A stretch of DNA of 64,000 bases from Streptococcus xiaochunlingii (GTDB taxonomy: Bacteria; Bacillota; Bacilli; Lactobacillales; Streptococcaceae). The stretch lies in assembly GCF_006385805.1 (NCBI RefSeq), contig NZ_VFSG01000001.1:372001-436000 (forward strand). The letters are read 5' to 3'. The notes beneath the pieces are model-generated. The model did no database searches. It worked only from the letters and a program-made list of their open reading frames with translations, and was not told the origin of the DNA. The translations under genes and the position numbers were made by a program. Of this stretch, positions 48,489-58,329 are shown piece by piece (the stretch's first letter is position 1; the number at the start of each line of letters is the position of its first letter).

Positions 48489-49055
48489 TCAGCTTTTTAG
48501 CAAACTTTGGGCCAATCTTGCTACTTTACTTTTTGCAGGCTTGTATTCAATTTGTTTTTCCTTGAGAAATTCGTGAAAATAAGTTTCATCTGAGGCGGCA
48601 TCCACCTCCATTTCTAATTCATAATCTTCAATGGAGTTATAGCGACTACGGTCAAAAGCTAATAAACCTTTAGAGATTCTTTTCTCTCGTCTCTCTGTTT
48701 CTAGACTTCCCCAGACATCTAAGGAAGTGAGAGGAATGTCTAAATCAGTGAGAAAGCTGGCAATCTCACCTTGAGGAAGTTTTTTCTTGGAGAGAAAGGC
48801 TTCTACTTGATCAAAAGTAAGGACTTGATTGTATTCAAAATGTCCCGCATCTTGCGGCACTTTAAGGGTTAGCTCAGCCCGATCAGCTAAGGTACGAATT
48901 CGCAAGGCCATCCGATGATTCCGGATAGCATGGTCGGGCGTATCAATATAGTGATTGGTTTGTCGGATAGGTTTTTGGTCTTTGAAAAAGTCTTCTAGAG
49001 AATGGTACTCTTCCTTGGTTAGTAAGGTTTTAAATTCAATTTCTAAATGATTCAT
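48489..49055 (-). CDS. CYTH-domain protein (triphosphate tunnel metalloenzyme)
   Basis: A 188-residue CYTH protein. The family motif E-X-E-X-K appears at the N-terminus (LEIEFKTLL), with RIRTLADRAELTLKVP and ELEMEVDA following. Members hydrolyse triphosphates or make (p)ppGpp-linked or thiamine products; the exact substrate is unknown. AAAGGA precedes ATG 49055. It is divergent from relQ, a pairing seen across streptococci. Confidence 0.85.
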   Translation of the reverse strand: MNHLEIEFKTLLTKEEYHSLEDFFKDQKPIRQTNHYIDTPDHAIRNHRMALRIRTLADRAELTLKVPQDAGHFEYNQVLTFDQVEAFLSKKKLPQGEIASFLTDLDIPLTSLDVWGSLETERREKRISKGLLAFDRSRYNSIEDYELEMEVDAASDETYFHEFLKEKQIEYKPAKSKVARLAQSLLKS

Positions 49056-49150
49056 AGCTACGTCCTTTTCTTTCGTTTGCAAGCTCTTTATGATATAATA
49101 ATAGATGTGTTTATTTTATACAAAAAACTTTGAGATGACAAGGTGATTCA

Positions 49151-49822
49151 ATGGCGATTGATTGGGAAAATTTTTTAGATCCCTATATCCAAGCAGTTGG
49201 GGAGTTGAAGATTAAACTTCGTGGGATAAGAAAGCAGTACCGCAAACAACAAAAGCATTCCCCAATCGAGTTTGTGACCGGTCGTGTGAAGCCGATTGAG
49301 AGTATTCTCGAAAAGATGGAACGCAGAAGTATATCTGAAGAGAACCTGGCTCAAGATATGCAAGATATTGCTGGTCTGAGGATCATGGTTCAATTCGTAG
49401 ACGACGTAGACGAAGTCCTAGAAGTCTTGCGGAAGCGTCAGGATATGCGCGTGGTTCAAGAACGAGACTATATTCGTCACAAGAAATCAAGTGGGTATCG
49501 AAGCTATCATGTAGTGGTAGAGTATCCAGTAGATACCATTAATGGCTATGAAACGATTTTGGCAGAGATTCAGATTCGTACCCTGTCTATGAATTTCTGG
49601 GCCACCATTGAACACTCATTAAATTACAAATATAAAGGAGATTTTCCGGACGAGATTAAGAAGCGTCTTGAAGTCACCGCGAATTTGGCTTATCAACTCG
49701 ATGAGGAAATGGGTGCCATTCGTGATGCCATTCAGGAGGCGCAAGCTCTTTTTGATCCAATGCATCGTAAATTAAATGATGGCGTCGGAAATAGTGATGA
49801 TACAGATGAGGACTACAGGTAA
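49151..49822 (+). CDS. relQ: Small alarmone synthetase RelQ
   Basis: A 223-residue GTP/GDP pyrophosphokinase without the hydrolase and ACT domains of long RSH enzymes. Synthetase motifs [18 protein letters not shown] and [25 protein letters not shown] are intact. It makes (p)ppGpp during stress. The 3' end overlaps nadK by 17 bases; the relQ-nadK-rluD-type-pta order is a conserved Firmicute string. Confidence 0.93.
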   Translation: MAIDWENFLDPYIQAVGELKIKLRGIRKQYRKQQKHSPIEFVTGRVKPIESILEKMERRSISEENLAQDMQDIAGLRIMVQFVDDVDEVLEVLRKRQDMRVVQERDYIRHKKSSGYRSYHVVVEYPVDTINGYETILAEIQIRTLSMNFWATIEHSLNYKYKGDFPDEIKKRLEVTANLAYQLDEEMGAIRDAIQEAQALFDPMHRKLNDGVGNSDDTDEDYR

Positions 49823-50624
49823 AAAGGTTTCGATTATTCGAAATCGAAAACGCCAGAGCGAAGAGGTTTTTCAACAACTTCGTTATAAATTAAAAAAGAA
49901 TAATTTTATCTTAACTGAGAAGCATCCGGATATCGTAATCTCTATTGGTGGGGATGGCATGTTGCTCTCTGCTTTTCATAAGTACGAGAGTCAATTGGAT
50001 CGGGTTCGTTTTGTTGGGGTGCATACGGGGCATCTTGGATTTTATACGGACTATTTAGATGATGAGATTGACAAGTTGGTAGAAAATCTCAAGTTCGATA
50101 CAGGTGCCAAGGTATCCTACCCAATCCTTAATGTCAAAGTGACTTTTGATAATGGGGATACGAAGATTATGCGAGCCCTTAACGAAGCGACGATTAAACG
50201 AAGCGATCGAACCATGGTGGCTGATTTAACCATCAATGGCGTTCATTTTGAGCGATTTAGAGGGGATGGCATTACGGTTTCGACCCCTACAGGTAGCACA
50301 GCTTATAACAAATCTTTGGGAGGAGCAGTGCTTCACCCGACGATCGAAGCGCTTCAAATTGCTGAAATCGCTAGTCTGAATAATCGTGTCTATCGAACTT
50401 TGGGGTCATCGATTATTGTTCCCAAAAAAGATAAGATTGAAATCACGCCTAGCCGGCCAGGTTTTCACATTCTCTCCGTCGATAATTCAACCTATTCCTA
50501 TCGAAATATCGCCCATATCGAGTACCAGATTGATAACCACAAGATCAATTTCGTAGCGAGTCCAAGTCATACCAGTTTCTGGAATCGGGTCAAGGATGCC
50601 TTTATCGGAGATATTGACGAATGA
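49806..50624 (+). CDS. nadK: NAD kinase
   Basis: A 272-residue enzyme phosphorylating NAD to NADP. GGDG motif in [15 protein letters not shown] and conserved NEATIKR and [17 protein letters not shown] 49806 (MRTTGKKVS) gives the usual N-terminus; the earlier ATG at 49776 would extend overlap with relQ to 47 bases. No strong ribosome site, so translation is probably coupled to relQ. Confidence 0.95.
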   Translation: MRTTGKKVSIIRNRKRQSEEVFQQLRYKLKKNNFILTEKHPDIVISIGGDGMLLSAFHKYESQLDRVRFVGVHTGHLGFYTDYLDDEIDKLVENLKFDTGAKVSYPILNVKVTFDNGDTKIMRALNEATIKRSDRTMVADLTINGVHFERFRGDGITVSTPTGSTAYNKSLGGAVLHPTIEALQIAEIASLNNRVYRTLGSSIIVPKKDKIEITPSRPGFHILSVDNSTYSYRNIAHIEYQIDNHKINFVASPSHTSFWNRVKDAFIGDIDE

Positions 50625-51511
50625 GGTTCGAGTTTATTGCAGATGAACATGTCAAGGTTAAAACCTTTCTGAAGAAACATCAGGTTTCAAAAGGCTTATT
50701 GGCCAAGATCAAGTTTTCTGGAGGCCAGATTTTAGTCAATGGCGTCGAACAAAATGCCATTTATCTTCTGGATATCGGAGATAAGGTAACGATTGATATT
50801 CCCTCTGAGGAAGGTTATGAAGCCTTGGAGGCCATTGATCGGGATTTGGAAATTTTGTATGAAGACGATCATTTCTTGGTCATCAACAAACCGGCAGGAG
50901 TGGCATCCATTCCTAGTTCCCTTCATTCCAATACCATTGCAAACTTTGTCAAGGGTTACTATGTTCGCAATCAGTATGAAAATCAGCTCGTTCATATTGT
51001 CACCCGTTTAGACAAGGATACCAGTGGGATCATGCTTTTTGCCAAACATGGCTATGCCCATGCTCGCTTGGATAAGCAACTTCAGGCTAAGACCATTCAA
51101 AAACGTTACTTTGCATTGGTAAAGGGCAAGGGTGAGTTGGAAAGCAAGGGGGATATCATTGCCCCCATTGCGCGTGATGAAGACTCCATTATTACCCGAA
51201 AGGTAGCAAAAGGTGGCAAGTATGCTCATACCAGCTACCAAATTGTTCAGTCTTTCGGTGATATTCATCTGGTGGATATCCAGTTGCATACAGGCCGGAC
51301 CCATCAGATTCGCGTTCATTTTTCTCATATTGGTTTTCCACTTTTGGGAGATGATCTCTATGGAGGTTCGTTAGAAGATGGGATTCTTCGACAAGCCTTG
51401 CATTGCCATTCCTTGGCTTTCTATCATCCTTTTTTGGAAGAGGAGCTACGAATTGAAAGCTCTCTGCCAGATGATTTTAGCCAAGTCTTAAAACAGTTAT
51501 CAAATAATTAA
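50621..51511 (+). CDS. RluA/RluD-family pseudouridine synthase
   Basis: A 296-residue RNA pseudouridine synthase with an S4-like N-terminus (about 15-65) and the catalytic motif [17 protein letters not shown] (aspartate in RLD), followed by [12 protein letters not shown]. The target uridine, in rRNA or tRNA, is unknown. The start overlaps nadK by four bases. Confidence 0.9.
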   Translation: MRFEFIADEHVKVKTFLKKHQVSKGLLAKIKFSGGQILVNGVEQNAIYLLDIGDKVTIDIPSEEGYEALEAIDRDLEILYEDDHFLVINKPAGVASIPSSLHSNTIANFVKGYYVRNQYENQLVHIVTRLDKDTSGIMLFAKHGYAHARLDKQLQAKTIQKRYFALVKGKGELESKGDIIAPIARDEDSIITRKVAKGGKYAHTSYQIVQSFGDIHLVDIQLHTGRTHQIRVHFSHIGFPLLGDDLYGGSLEDGILRQALHCHSLAFYHPFLEEELRIESSLPDDFSQVLKQLSNN

Positions 51512-51532
51512 TTTTTTTCAAAGGAGAAACTC

Positions 51533-52507
51533 ATGGAAGTTTTTGAAAGCCTCAAAGCCAACCTCGTTGGTATGAATGCTCGTATTGTGTTACCAGAAGG
51601 GGAAGAGCCTCGTATTCTGCAAGCAGCAAAACGGATTGTAAAAGAAACAGATGTTACACCTGTCTTGCTTGGTAATCCAGATAAAATTCGTATTTACCTT
51701 GAAATTGAAGGAGTTTTAGAAGGATATGAAGTTATCGACCCGCATTCTTACGCAGGCTTTGATGAGATGGTAGCTTCCTTGGTAGAACGTCGGAAGGGTA
51801 AAATGACAGAAGAAGAAGCGCGTCAAATTTTGCAAGACGATGTCAACTACTTTGGTGTTATGCTGGTACATCTGGGAATCGTTGATGGTATGGTTTCAGG
51901 TGCGATTCACTCAACAGCTGCAACCGTTCGTCCAGCACTTCAAATTATCAAAACTCGTCCGAATGTCAAACGCACCTCAGGTGCCTTCCTCATGGTTCGT
52001 GGATCTGAACGTTACTTGTTTGGAGACTGTGCGATTAACATCAGTCCGGATGCTGAAGGATTGGCAGAAATTGCCATCAACTCTGCTATCACAGCCAAGA
52101 TGTTTGGCATCGATCCGAAAATCGCCATGTTGAGCTATTCAACTAAAGGTTCTGGTTTCGGTGAAAGTGTTGATAAAGTTGTTGAGGCAACAAAAATCGC
52201 TCATGAACTTCGTCCAGATCTAGAAATTGATGGAGAATTGCAATTTGACGCTGCTTTTGTACCAGAAACAGCAGCATTGAAAGCTCCAGGAAGCAAGGTG
52301 GCAGGACAAGCCAATGTCTTTATCTTCCCAGGTATTGAAGCAGGAAACATTGGGTACAAGATGGCAGAACGTCTTGGTGGCTTTGCCGCAGTAGGTCCAG
52401 TTTTGCAAGGGTTGAACAAACCAGTTAACGACCTTTCTCGCGGATGTAATGCAGATGACGTTTACAAATTGACCTTGATCACAGCAGCTCAAGCTGTGGA
52501 ACAATAA
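51533..52507 (+). CDS. pta: Phosphate acetyltransferase
   Basis: A 324-residue enzyme interconverting acetyl-CoA and acetyl phosphate in mixed-acid fermentation and ATP supply with AckA. VRPALQIIKTRPNVKRTSGAF, the SYSTKGSG loop and GGFAAVGPVLQGLNKPVNDLSRG are family signatures. AAAGGAG precedes ATG. Confidence 0.95.
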   Translation: MEVFESLKANLVGMNARIVLPEGEEPRILQAAKRIVKETDVTPVLLGNPDKIRIYLEIEGVLEGYEVIDPHSYAGFDEMVASLVERRKGKMTEEEARQILQDDVNYFGVMLVHLGIVDGMVSGAIHSTAATVRPALQIIKTRPNVKRTSGAFLMVRGSERYLFGDCAINISPDAEGLAEIAINSAITAKMFGIDPKIAMLSYSTKGSGFGESVDKVVEATKIAHELRPDLEIDGELQFDAAFVPETAALKAPGSKVAGQANVFIFPGIEAGNIGYKMAERLGGFAAVGPVLQGLNKPVNDLSRGCNADDVYKLTLITAAQAVEQ

Positions 52508-52515
52508 GAATGATT

Positions 52516-52545
52516 GAAAGGCTTAGGAGTTTCCTAGGCTTTTAT
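52516..52545 (+). terminator. Terminator of pta
   Basis: AAGGCTTAGGA pairs with TCCTAGGCTT (two G-T pairs) around GTT, followed by TTATTG. Confidence 0.7.
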
Positions 52546-52581
52546 TGTAGAGTCAGAATCTCTAAACTAGAACCCATTCTA

Positions 52582-52590
52582 TGGTATACT
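52582..52590 (+). promoter_or_regulatory. Extended -10 promoter of mutY, leaderless layout
   Basis: TGgTATACT ends six bases before ATG 52597, the same geometry as at 11719 and 24601. Confidence 0.6.
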
Positions 52591-52596
52591 AGGAAT

Positions 52597-53751
52597 ATGA
52601 TGGATTTAAAAGACTATGGGATTAATATGTGGGAGGAGGAAAAAATTGCCTCTTTCCGAGAAAAGTTATTAGCCTGGTACGATGCCAATAAACGGGATCT
52701 CCCCTGGAGACGGACGCAAGATCCTTATAAAATATGGATCTCAGAGATTATGCTCCAGCAGACACGTGTTGATACGGTTATTCCTTATTATGAGCGTTTT
52801 TTAGATTGGTTTCCGACGATTGCGGATCTGGCTCAGGCTCCAGAAGAAAAGCTCTTAAAAGCTTGGGAAGGCTTGGGCTATTACTCACGGGTCCGCAACA
52901 TGCAGAAAGCTGCTCAGCAAATCATGGAGGTCCATGGGGGTGTTTTCCCATCAAGCTATGAGGCTATCTCTAAACTCAAGGGAATTGGACCTTATACAGC
53001 TGGTGCCATTGCTAGTATTGCCTTTAGCTTGCCAAAGCCAGCAGTGGATGGCAATGTCATGCGGGTTTTAGCTCGTTTGTTTGAGGTAGACTAAGATATC
53101 GGAATCCCGACTAATCGCAAGATTTTTCAAGCCATGATGGAAGTCTTGATCGATCCAGAGCGTCCTGGTGATTTCAATCAGGCTTTGATGGATTTGGGCT
53201 CAGATATTGAATCCCCAGTCAATCCACGTCCGGAAGAGAGTCCTGTAAAAGAGTTTAGCGCGGCCTATCAGCATGGGACCATGGATCGCTATCCCATCAA
53301 GGCTCCAAAGAAGAAACCAGTACCCGTTTATTTAACAGCCTTTATTGTCAAGGATAGTCAAGGGCGCTATCTGCTGGAAAAAAATGAGCGAGAAGGACTC
53401 TTGTCAGGCTTCTGGCATTTTCCCTTGATTGAAGTGGATAGTCTATCTGAGAACCTTGGCCAATTGTCTCTGCTGGATGAGAAAGAACAAGCAGAGGGCA
53501 ATCTAGAGATTCTCTCCTTTGAACAGGACTATGACTTGGTCATTGATTGGCAAGAGAGAACTTATCCCTTGGTCCAGCATGTCTTTTCGCATCGCAAGTG
53601 GCAGGTTCAAATCCGGTACGGATTGGTAAAAGAAGGAGAACAAGCAACCAGTGAATCGACTGTTTGGTTGCAACCAGAAGAATTTTCGGCCTATCCTTTT
53701 GCCAAACCCCAGCAAAAGATTTGGACGACTTTTACAGAAAATGAAAATTGA
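52597..53751 (+). pseudogene. mutY: Adenine DNA glycosylase, interrupted by an in-frame stop
   Basis: MutY removes A opposite 8-oxo-G. The frame is continuous across 385 codons except for TAA at 53092-53094 (codon 166), between LFEVD and DIGIPTNRK. The first part keeps Glu50, the helix-hairpin-helix (127-138) and catalytic Asp151 in VDGNVMRVLAR; the second keeps the rest of the core and the Nudix-like 8-oxo-G domain. A one-base change explains it. The Fe-S cysteines are absent (DLGSDIESPVNPRPEES), as in clusterless streptococcal MutY. Unless read through, or unless it is a sequencing error, the strain lacks MutY. Confidence 0.85.
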
Positions 53752-53924
53752 GAGTGGGACAGAAATCGGTAATTCGTTAGAATTCGATTTCGTCGTCCCA
53801 CCTCCGCACAGTTGAGTAGGGCTTTAAAAGCAGATGAAATCAGCGTAGTAGAGCCCACTCAACCACTGCGTCTTGCTCGACAATCCAAAAACAATTGAGA
53901 GGCTAGGACTTTTGTCCCAGCCTC
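53751..53924. repeat. 174-bp three-hairpin intergenic repeat, copy 2
   Basis: Same length as copy 1 at 44841, nine substitutions. Stems: GTGGGAC/GTCCCAC (53754-53760 with 53795-53801) with AAATCG/CGATTT and AATTC/GAATT inside; GTTGAGT/ACTCAAC (53811-53817 with 53857-53863); GAGGCT/AGCCTC at the end. It again fills a convergent spacer, between mutY and the thioredoxin-like gene. Confidence 0.9.
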
Positions 53925-53930
53925 AATTTT

Positions 53931-54278
53931 TTATAGATGAGCGAATGCTTTGATTTCTTCTTCTGACATGGATGAGTCGCAGCGAACGGTAACTTCACCG
54001 GCTTCGACATGTAAAAATCCAGGAACAGTTGGAATGCCATAGGTAGAGCGGAAGACTTGCAAAGCATCCAGTTGACTTGGTTCTTCACTATTAATGAAGT
54101 AGATATGAGCTTTAGTTTCGGCTACTACAGTTGCTAATTTAGCAGCGAACTTTCGGCAATATGGGCAAGTCTTGCGTCCAATAAAGAAGGTTGCTGTTTC
54201 TTTTTGGTCGATGGCTTCTTGCGCACGCGCAACAGTGGTTACTTCAAGATCTTTAATATCTTCTAAAAATTGTTCCAT
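53931..54278 (-). CDS. Thioredoxin-like CPYC protein
   Basis: A 115-residue thioredoxin-fold protein with redox motif CPYC in IGRKTCPYCRKFAAKL and the cis-proline segment GIPTVPGF. It has no signal peptide, so it acts in the cytoplasm. Similar small proteins are annotated as bacteriocin-transport accessory proteins in lactic acid bacteria, but no bacteriocin gene is near. ATG 54278 follows GCGAGGT. Confidence 0.85.
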   Translation of the reverse strand: MEQFLEDIKDLEVTTVARAQEAIDQKETATFFIGRKTCPYCRKFAAKLATVVAETKAHIYFINSEEPSQLDALQVFRSTYGIPTVPGFLHVEAGEVTVRCDSSMSEEEIKAFAHL

Positions 54279-54349
54279 GAGATTACCTCGCTTTCTTATA
54301 AATCTAGTATGCCATAAAGGGCGAAAAAATGCTGTATTTTGATACGAAA

Positions 54350-54379
54350 AAAAGATGAGATTGGTTGATCTCATCTTTT
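54350..54379 (-). terminator. Terminator of pgm
   Basis: AAAAGATGAGAT (54350-54361) pairs perfectly with ATCTCATCTTTT (54368-54379); more T follows on the minus strand. Confidence 0.85.
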
Positions 54380-54387
54380 GTGGTTGC

Positions 54388-56106
54388 TTATTTTACAAAG
54401 GCATTGATTTCAGCTTCGATGTTAGCAATTTTAGCTTGAGAATCTTCGTTGCTTTCACCAACAACGGCAATGTAGAATTTGATTTTTGGTTCTGTGCCAG
54501 AAGGGCGAACGGCAATCCAAGAACCATCCGCAAGTGTGTATTTCAATACATCACTTGGAGGAGTTGTCAAGGTTGTTACAGTGCCATCAGCAGCAGTAGA
54601 TGTTTGTGCTTTGAAGTCTTCAGTGATTGAAACTGCTGTTGCGTTAAATTCTTTTGGACCGTTTTCACGGAATTTAGCCATGATTGCTTTGATTTGCTCA
54701 GCTCCGTCAACACCAGAAAGAGTAACAGAGATTGTCTTTTCAGCATAGTAGCCGTACTCTTTGTAGATTTCTTCAATACCATCTGCAAGAGTCAAACCAC
54801 GAGAGCGGTAGTAAGCAGCAAGCTCAGCAACGACAAGGACAGCTTGAATCGCATCTTTATCACGTACGAATGGTTTGATCAAGTAACCGAAGCTTTCTTC
54901 AAATCCCATCATGTAAGTGTGATTGTGTTTTTCTTCGAATTCTTGAATCTTTTCAGCGATGAATTTGAAACCAGTCAAGACGTTGAACATAGTTGCGCCG
55001 TAGCTTTCAGCAATCTTCGTTACCAAGTCAGTTGATACGATAGATTTGCAGAGGGCTGCATTTTCTGGAAGGGTGCCAGCATTTTTGTGAGCTTCCAAGA
55101 TGTACTTAGCCATGATAGCCCCGATTTGGTTACCTGAAAGGTTGAGGTAGCTTCCGTCTTTTTGAAGAACTTCAACACCAACACGGTCAGCGTCAGGGTC
55201 AGTTGCGACAAGAACATCAGCGCCTACTTGGCGACCAAGTTCTTCAGCAAGTGCAAAGGCTGCTTGGCTTTCTGGGTTTGGTGATTTTACAGTTGAGAAG
55301 TCTGGGTCTGGAGTTGCTTGAGCCTCAACGACCTGAACAGAGTCAAATCCTGCTTGAGCAAGAGCACGACGAGCCAACATTTCACCAGTACCATGAAGTG
55401 GAGTGTAGACAATCTTCATGTCTTTACCGAATTCTTCAATTAAAGCAGGGTTGATGTTAACATCTTTGACTTCTTTGAGGTATTCAGCATCAATAGCTTC
55501 ACCGATGACTTCAATCAAACCAGATGCTTTTTCAGCTTCTACATCCGCAACTTCTACAGCGAAAGGATTGTCAATGGCACGGATATAAGTTGTCAATGCG
55601 TCCGCGTCGTGTGGAGGCATTTGGCCACCATCTTCACCGTATACCTTGTAACCGTTAAACGGAGCAGGGTTGTGGCTAGCTGTAATCATGATCCCTGCAA
55701 AACAGTTGAGGTGACGAACTGCAAATGAAAGCTCTGGAGTTGGACGGAGACTTTCAAAGACATAGGATTTAATACCGTGTTTAGCAAGAACGGCTGCTGA
55801 TTCAAAAGCAAACTCTGGAGAGAAGTGACGGCTATCGTAGGCGATGGCTACACCACGTTCTTTTTCATTTCCACCTTTAGATTCGATCAAACGAGCCAAA
55901 CCTTCAGTTGCTTGACGAACAACGTAGATGTTAATACGGTTAGTCCCAGCACCAATCAATCCGCGCATACCAGCAGTACCGAATTCAAGGTTTGTGTAGA
56001 AGGCATCTTCCTTCGTTTTTTCATCCATGTTTTCCAAATCACGACGAAGGTAATCTGGTAGGTCAGCGAAATCAGCCCATTTTTGGAAGTTTTCTTGATA
56101 AGTCAT
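54388..56106 (-). CDS. pgm: Phosphoglucomutase/phosphomannomutase family
   Basis: A 572-residue alpha-D-phosphohexomutase converting glucose-6-phosphate and glucose-1-phosphate, the entry to UDP-glucose for capsule, glycolipid and teichoic acid. Phosphoserine loop TASHNPAPFNGYKVYG, metal loop DPDADRVG and phosphate-binding RPSGTEPKIKFY are intact. AGGAG precedes ATG. It would supply sugar donors to the glycosyltransferases elsewhere in the window. Confidence 0.95.
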   Translation of the reverse strand: MTYQENFQKWADFADLPDYLRRDLENMDEKTKEDAFYTNLEFGTAGMRGLIGAGTNRINIYVVRQATEGLARLIESKGGNEKERGVAIAYDSRHFSPEFAFESAAVLAKHGIKSYVFESLRPTPELSFAVRHLNCFAGIMITASHNPAPFNGYKVYGEDGGQMPPHDADALTTYIRAIDNPFAVEVADVEAEKASGLIEVIGEAIDAEYLKEVKDVNINPALIEEFGKDMKIVYTPLHGTGEMLARRALAQAGFDSVQVVEAQATPDPDFSTVKSPNPESQAAFALAEELGRQVGADVLVATDPDADRVGVEVLQKDGSYLNLSGNQIGAIMAKYILEAHKNAGTLPENAALCKSIVSTDLVTKIAESYGATMFNVLTGFKFIAEKIQEFEEKHNHTYMMGFEESFGYLIKPFVRDKDAIQAVLVVAELAAYYRSRGLTLADGIEEIYKEYGYYAEKTISVTLSGVDGAEQIKAIMAKFRENGPKEFNATAVSITEDFKAQTSTAADGTVTTLTTPPSDVLKYTLADGSWIAVRPSGTEPKIKFYIAVVGESNEDSQAKIANIEAEINAFVK

Positions 56107-56222
56107 AGTGCAACTCCTTATTTCTATAAATTAATCGCTTACATTATAGCATTTTTTTTCTGAAAAAACTAGATTCAATAGCAATTGTTTTCAAATTTAT
56201 ATGCTGAGTGTCCACAAAAAAA

Positions 56223-56250
56223 TCACACCTTCATTTGAAAAGTGTGATAA
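56223..56250 (-). terminator. Terminator of the coaB-coaC-ECF operon
   Basis: On the minus strand TCACAC-TT/AA-GTGTGA (56223-56247) is followed by seven T. Confidence 0.75.
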
Positions 56251-56261
56251 ACGAAAATGCC

Positions 56262-56834
56262 TTATAATGAATTCTTAACTTTTGAGAGAGGTGGGATGAT
56301 TGCTAGAGTCAGAATGACTGTCGCAAGGACCTCAATCAATGAGTTGGTGGTTAAAACAGCACCGAGGAAGGCTTGGATACCACCTGGATAATTTTTTGAA
56401 AAGAAGATGAAAATTCCTGAAAGCACAAAGAAAGTGTTGGTGAAAGATCCAACCGCGGCAGCGATTGCCAGTCCAGATTTATTATGGATCAACTTGTACA
56501 CAAAGTAAGGGGTGATCCCGATGAGGATACGGGGAACCAGAACGATGATCAGAGAGTAAAGGTTTCCTTTTTCAACAAAGGGACTGAATAAATAACTACT
56601 TGGTAGCTGAACGATGGTGTTGATGGTGAGGCTAAAGAGTCCCATCAAGAGTCCCAAGGTTCCACCAATACGAGGTCCATAAAGAATGGAGGCAATGACC
56701 ACTGGGATATGGACGAAAGTCGGTGGAATTAGAAAGGGGAAGAATTGAAAGATCATGGTTGATGTAAAATGGATGGTCACCATGATAGCGAAGAAAATAG
56801 AAATTTGTGCAATGGATGAAGAAGATTTTCTCAT
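56262..56834 (-). CDS. ECF transporter S component, probable pantothenate carrier
   Basis: A 190-residue membrane protein with about five to six helices, including HIPVVIASILYGPRIGGTLGLLMGLFSL and a final LATVILTLAIIPPL. The ATG overlaps the coaC stop (ATGA), and CoaB and CoaC are the next enzymes in coenzyme A synthesis, so pantothenate (PanT-like) is the likely substrate; this is inferred from context. It needs the shared EcfAA'T module encoded elsewhere. Confidence 0.75.
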   Translation of the reverse strand: MRKSSSSIAQISIFFAIMVTIHFTSTMIFQFFPFLIPPTFVHIPVVIASILYGPRIGGTLGLLMGLFSLTINTIVQLPSSYLFSPFVEKGNLYSLIIVLVPRILIGITPYFVYKLIHNKSGLAIAAAVGSFTNTFFVLSGIFIFFSKNYPGGIQAFLGAVLTTNSLIEVLATVILTLAIIPPLSKVKNSL

Positions 56835-57370
56835 GAGAGCGACTCCTGTATAGTAGTTAGAATGGTTTCGATGGAAGCTAAAGCGCCAGATCCCTGATCG
56901 CCACAAGCTAGTAAAGCTTCGCGCGGTGGGATGATTTGGTAGCCGTAGCTTTTTAGAGTTTCAAGATTGTTTTGTGTAGCGGGGTGGTCCAACATCTTGG
57001 TATTCATAGCGGGTGCTAGGAATTTCTTCACCTCAGACGGGAGGGCCAAAGCAGTGCTTGTTACGATATTATCTGCAAAGCCGTGGGCTAATTTTGCAAT
57101 GATATTGGCACTAGCAGGTGCGACTAGAAAAAGATCGGCCTCTTTCCCCAAGTCAATATGTTGGATTTGTTTTGGATCGTCTTCTGTCATGACCTCTACC
57201 AGGACAGCTTGTTTGGAGAGGACCTGAAGTGTTAGAGGGGTAATAAAAGCTGTAGCTGCAGGAGTCATCAGAACCTTTACCTGGTGACCGAGCTTGGTCA
57301 ATTGACTGGTGAGGTCTGCTGCCTTGTAGGCAGAAATGCTCCCAGTTACAGCCAGTAGTATATTCGCCAT
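56831..57370 (-). CDS. coaC: Phosphopantothenoylcysteine decarboxylase
   Basis: A 179-residue flavoprotein decarboxylating phosphopantothenoylcysteine. VTGSISAYKAADLTSQL (8-24), the APAMNTKM motif and ACGDQGSGAL are typical. In streptococci CoaB and CoaC are separate proteins; here coaC follows coaB by five bases. Confidence 0.93.
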   Translation of the reverse strand: MANILLAVTGSISAYKAADLTSQLTKLGHQVKVLMTPAATAFITPLTLQVLSKQAVLVEVMTEDDPKQIQHIDLGKEADLFLVAPASANIIAKLAHGFADNIVTSTALALPSEVKKFLAPAMNTKMLDHPATQNNLETLKSYGYQIIPPREALLACGDQGSGALASIETILTTIQESLS

Positions 57371-57375
57371 AGGTT

Positions 57376-58062
57376 TTATCCTTTGTTTCTAATGTGATGG
57401 TAAATTTTTTGAGCAATATCCAATTTCGTTTCGGCTATTTGAGTAGCATCTTTCGTAACTAAGTAAGCTCGATGTTTTCCGTTTTGAATTTCGCTTAAGT
57501 CATTGGCAACAATCATTTCTGCCTGATTTTTTTCGAGACTTGCACGAGCAACGGCTAGGAGTTGATCCTGTGCTACACCAACCAGCAGTTTAAAGCCGAT
57601 CAAGCGAATGTCTGGATTCCATGTTTTTACTAAGGAAATCAACTTAGGATTTTTCTTTAAAAAGAGAACTTGGTAATCTTCCTCTGAAGAAATTTTCGAT
57701 TCCTGGTTGGTTTGATGAAGAAATTGCTCTAAATTGCTAGCTTCTTTGACAGCCTGAAAGCCTGACATATAAACGGGGCTGTAGTCAGAGACAGCCATCG
57801 CATGGATGAGCACATGGTGAGTTGGAGTTTCTTTTTCAAGGACGGTTTGAAGTTCAGCGACATTTTTGATAAATATCTTTCTTAAACGAGGATGTTCTTT
57901 AGGCTGAACCGCAGTTTGAGTTGTCACCAGAGTCACAGAAAATCCTGCCTCTAAAAATCGTTCGGAAATAATTTTTCCAAGTTGACCAGTGGAATGGTTG
58001 GTAATCGAACGAACCTGATCGATCTTTTCACTCGTCCCACCGGAAGTAATCAAAATATTCAT
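57376..58062 (-). CDS. coaB: Phosphopantothenate-cysteine ligase
   Basis: A 228-residue ligase joining cysteine to phosphopantothenate with CTP. ITSGGTSEKIDQVRSITN and STGQLGKIISE at the N-terminus and VANDLSEIQNGKHRAYLV near the C-terminus match the stand-alone CoaB. The operon coaB-coaC-S component runs opposite to fhs; a 267-base spacer between them holds both promoters and I see no other gene. Confidence 0.93.
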   Translation of the reverse strand: MNILITSGGTSEKIDQVRSITNHSTGQLGKIISERFLEAGFSVTLVTTQTAVQPKEHPRLRKIFIKNVAELQTVLEKETPTHHVLIHAMAVSDYSPVYMSGFQAVKEASNLEQFLHQTNQESKISSEEDYQVLFLKKNPKLISLVKTWNPDIRLIGFKLLVGVAQDQLLAVARASLEKNQAEMIVANDLSEIQNGKHRAYLVTKDATQIAETKLDIAQKIYHHIRNKG

Positions 58063-58329
58063 AGGCTTATTTTACAAGAATTTTATATTTTAGTAAAGCC
58101 AGGAATACGGCACATACGATTGTTGGTCAAGGGGATGCAAAGGCGGTAGAGTAGACGATGAAGGGACTCATAGTTATTTCATATAGAAGGGTATAAGAAA
58201 TTAGAATGAAGGCTGATAAGGTCCATTTTAAAGGCAAAATCCGAACGAATGGAAAAAGTTTGACATTTAAAATATATATCCTCGCAAAATTTCTGTATAA
58301 TAGGATTATAAAATAGTGAGGAGATTCAG

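Noticed and set aside
53931-54278. Bacteriocin locus suggested by the thioredoxin-like gene
   Set aside because: No precursor peptide, ABC exporter or immunity gene nearby.
54355-55454. Plus-strand ORFs opposite pgm
   Set aside because: Shadow frames of the highly expressed pgm gene.
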